Shown here one piece after another: positions 6,935 to 7,592 of a DNA stretch of 7,592 bases. How positions within the stretch are numbered: the first letter of the stretch is position 1; the number at the start of each line of letters is the position of its first letter. Position numbers and translations under genes: made by a program. Below the pieces are notes generated by a model. That model had not been told where the DNA came from. It saw only the letters and a list, made by a program, of their open reading frames with translations, and did no database searches. The stretch is taken from positions 1 through 7,592 of the forward strand of contig JAKABE010000147.1 of the NCBI GenBank assembly GCA_021801945.1, in the 5' to 3' direction. The DNA is from Acidobacteriota bacterium. Its GTDB lineage: Bacteria > Acidobacteriota > Terriglobia > Terriglobales > Acidobacteriaceae.

Positions 6935-7309
6935 CTAGACGCTGTCGGTCAGCAACACCAAGTAATCATTAGTGACGGTGTTCTCGATCAGAGGCCACAC
7001 CCGCTGATGAACCTCCGACGCAATCCACCGCTGTCGTAGCTCCTCGCTCTTGTAGGTCAACTGGAAGCGGTAGTTGATGTTGGGCTCCGGTACCGGTCCC
7101 CCCTGGATCACCTTGCGCAGCTTCACCATCTTCAGGTCCATAAACCCCTCAAACTTCTCCGCCGCCGGCTTGAAGTCCCGATGAAAATGGTCCAGCATCT
7201 CCTGCTCACGTTGGGGATCGACCGCCAGATCGCAGTAGAGCACGATCGGCTTCCCTCCCCCCCCTGCGTCGGTCCCAGCCGCCGTGTTGAAAGAAAGTCG
7301 TTCTTCCAT
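6935..7309 (-). CDS. Small conserved-looking protein, likely dimeric alpha/beta-barrel fold
   Basis: A 124-residue protein that I cannot name with certainty. After a low-complexity N-terminus (about residues 1-20, Gly-rich), the body reads as alternating strands and amphipathic helices: IVLYCDLAV, then PQREQEMLDHFHRDFKPAAE, FEGFMDLKMVKLRK, and INYRFQLTYKSEELRQRWIA, ending NDYLVLLTD. Size and pattern fit the antibiotic-biosynthesis-monooxygenase-like/dimeric alpha-beta barrel superfamily (small homodimers, some catalytic, some of unknown role); this is inference from layout, not motif. ATG 7309 is chosen over the in-frame TTG at 7315 because AAGGGG at 7316-7321 sits 6 nt before it. The coding strand has eight consecutive G (plus-strand C8 at 7257-7264) near codons 16-18, a slippage-prone tract. 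It is the first gene after the promoter at 7419-7448 and lies 83 nt before the lactonase, so the two may work on related compounds. No transmembrane segment or signal peptide is seen. Confidence 0.8.
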   Translation of the reverse strand: MEERLSFNTAAGTDAGGGGKPIVLYCDLAVDPQREQEMLDHFHRDFKPAAEKFEGFMDLKMVKLRKVIQGGPVPEPNINYRFQLTYKSEELRQRWIASEVHQRVWPLIENTVTNDYLVLLTDSV

Positions 7310-7315
7310 TGCCAA

Positions 7316-7321
7316 CCCCTT
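7316..7321 (-). promoter_or_regulatory. Shine-Dalgarno deciding the start of the small barrel-like gene
   Basis: AAGGGG 6 nt before ATG 7309. The competing TTG at 7315 would directly abut this sequence, so translation from the ATG is favoured. Confidence 0.65.
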
Positions 7322-7418
7322 GATTTCTATGCATGTTCTTGTGCTTCTGCTTCAGACGTTTCGGAGCCGCGCATTCGCAGCCAGGCCAACCGGACCATGC
7401 CGCAAGTTGAACGGGCCG

Positions 7419-7448
7419 AATATACGTTCCCCCCGCTCGGACTGTCAA
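7419..7448 (-). promoter_or_regulatory. Sigma70-type promoter for the barrel protein/lactonase unit
   Basis: The minus strand carries a perfect TTGACA at 7443-7448 and TATATT (five of six) at 7419-7424, separated by 18 nt. Transcription would start near 7412, giving a leader of about 100 nt before ATG 7309. The spacer contains a run of six G. This is the best promoter in the window and points to a transcript covering 7309-6935 and probably the lactonase at 6851-5898. Confidence 0.7.
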
Positions 7449-7517
7449 GCACAGCCGTGTACCCTCCAGGGCCGACGCATCTAAATTTGGCCGGGGATCA
7501 GGTTGGCTATCATCAGG

Positions 7518-7572
7518 GTTGCTATATGCAACGGCCTAAGAGAGCGATGCGATGGGGATATGGAAAATCCCC
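7518..7572. repeat. Two small dyads near the right edge
   Basis: A perfect 5-bp inverted repeat GTTGC-TATAT-GCAAC spans 7518-7532, and GGGGAT/ATCCCC (7554-7559/7567-7572) forms a 6-bp stem with a 7-nt loop around the ATG at 7560. The first could be a regulator site and the second could mask a start codon, but both are short enough to arise by chance. The rest of 7449-7559 shows nothing else I recognise. Confidence 0.35.
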
Positions 7573-7592
7573 TGCGCTACCTGTCGGAATTG
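7560..7592 (+). CDS. Possible first 11 codons of a divergent gene (partial)
   Basis: ATG at 7560 opens MENPLRYLSEL, which runs off the right edge. The peptide reads like a plausible protein N-terminus, but GGGG ends only 2 nt before the ATG, too close for a normal ribosome-binding site. Alternative ATGs in other frames lie at 7547 and 7552. With so few codons the call is a guess; the following sequence would settle it. Confidence 0.2.
   Translation, partial: MENPLRYLSEL

Overview
The window is GC-rich bacterial DNA carrying five intact genes, all on the minus strand, with a decayed accessory segment at the left edge. The best guess for the host is Acidobacteriota, perhaps a Solibacter/Bryobacter-type genome. 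That guess rests on the overall look of the gene set (Uma2-family gene, SMP-30-type lactonase, IS66 debris, short-form glucan phosphorylase) and not on any phylogenetic marker, so treat it as an inference.

Layout from left to right: positions 1-124 hold a fragment of an IS66-family transposase (minus strand, running off the left edge). Positions 328-871 hold a broken Uma2-family (DUF820) gene on the plus strand, whose protein signature is spread over three frames with two internal stops. It ends 17 nt from the convergent stop of glgP. Then, on the minus strand, come glgP (889-2652), galK (2925-4079), a group II PLP-dependent decarboxylase (4158-5534), a 363-nt gene-free interval rich in inverted repeats, an SMP-30/gluconolactonase-type protein (5898-6851), and a small protein that looks like a dimeric alpha/beta-barrel (6935-7309). 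The small gene is preceded by a convincing sigma70-type promoter on the minus strand. The last ~110 nt contain two small dyads and possibly the first codons of a divergent plus-strand gene.

In transcription order (right to left), the small protein and the lactonase form a likely two-gene unit behind the promoter at 7419-7448. The decarboxylase and galK are separated by only 78 nt and are probably cotranscribed. glgP follows after 272 nt, with its own possible promoter. Metabolically, GlgP releases glucose-1-phosphate from alpha-glucan and GalK makes galactose-1-phosphate, so two neighbours feed hexose-1-phosphate metabolism. The lactonase would fit sugar-acid metabolism. The decarboxylase has no obvious link to these.

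I found no CRISPR array, defence island or clearly new multi-gene system. The items most worth checking are the hairpin-rich interval at 5535-5897, the frame-scattered Uma2 pseudogene, and the small barrel-like protein with a G8 tract near its start.
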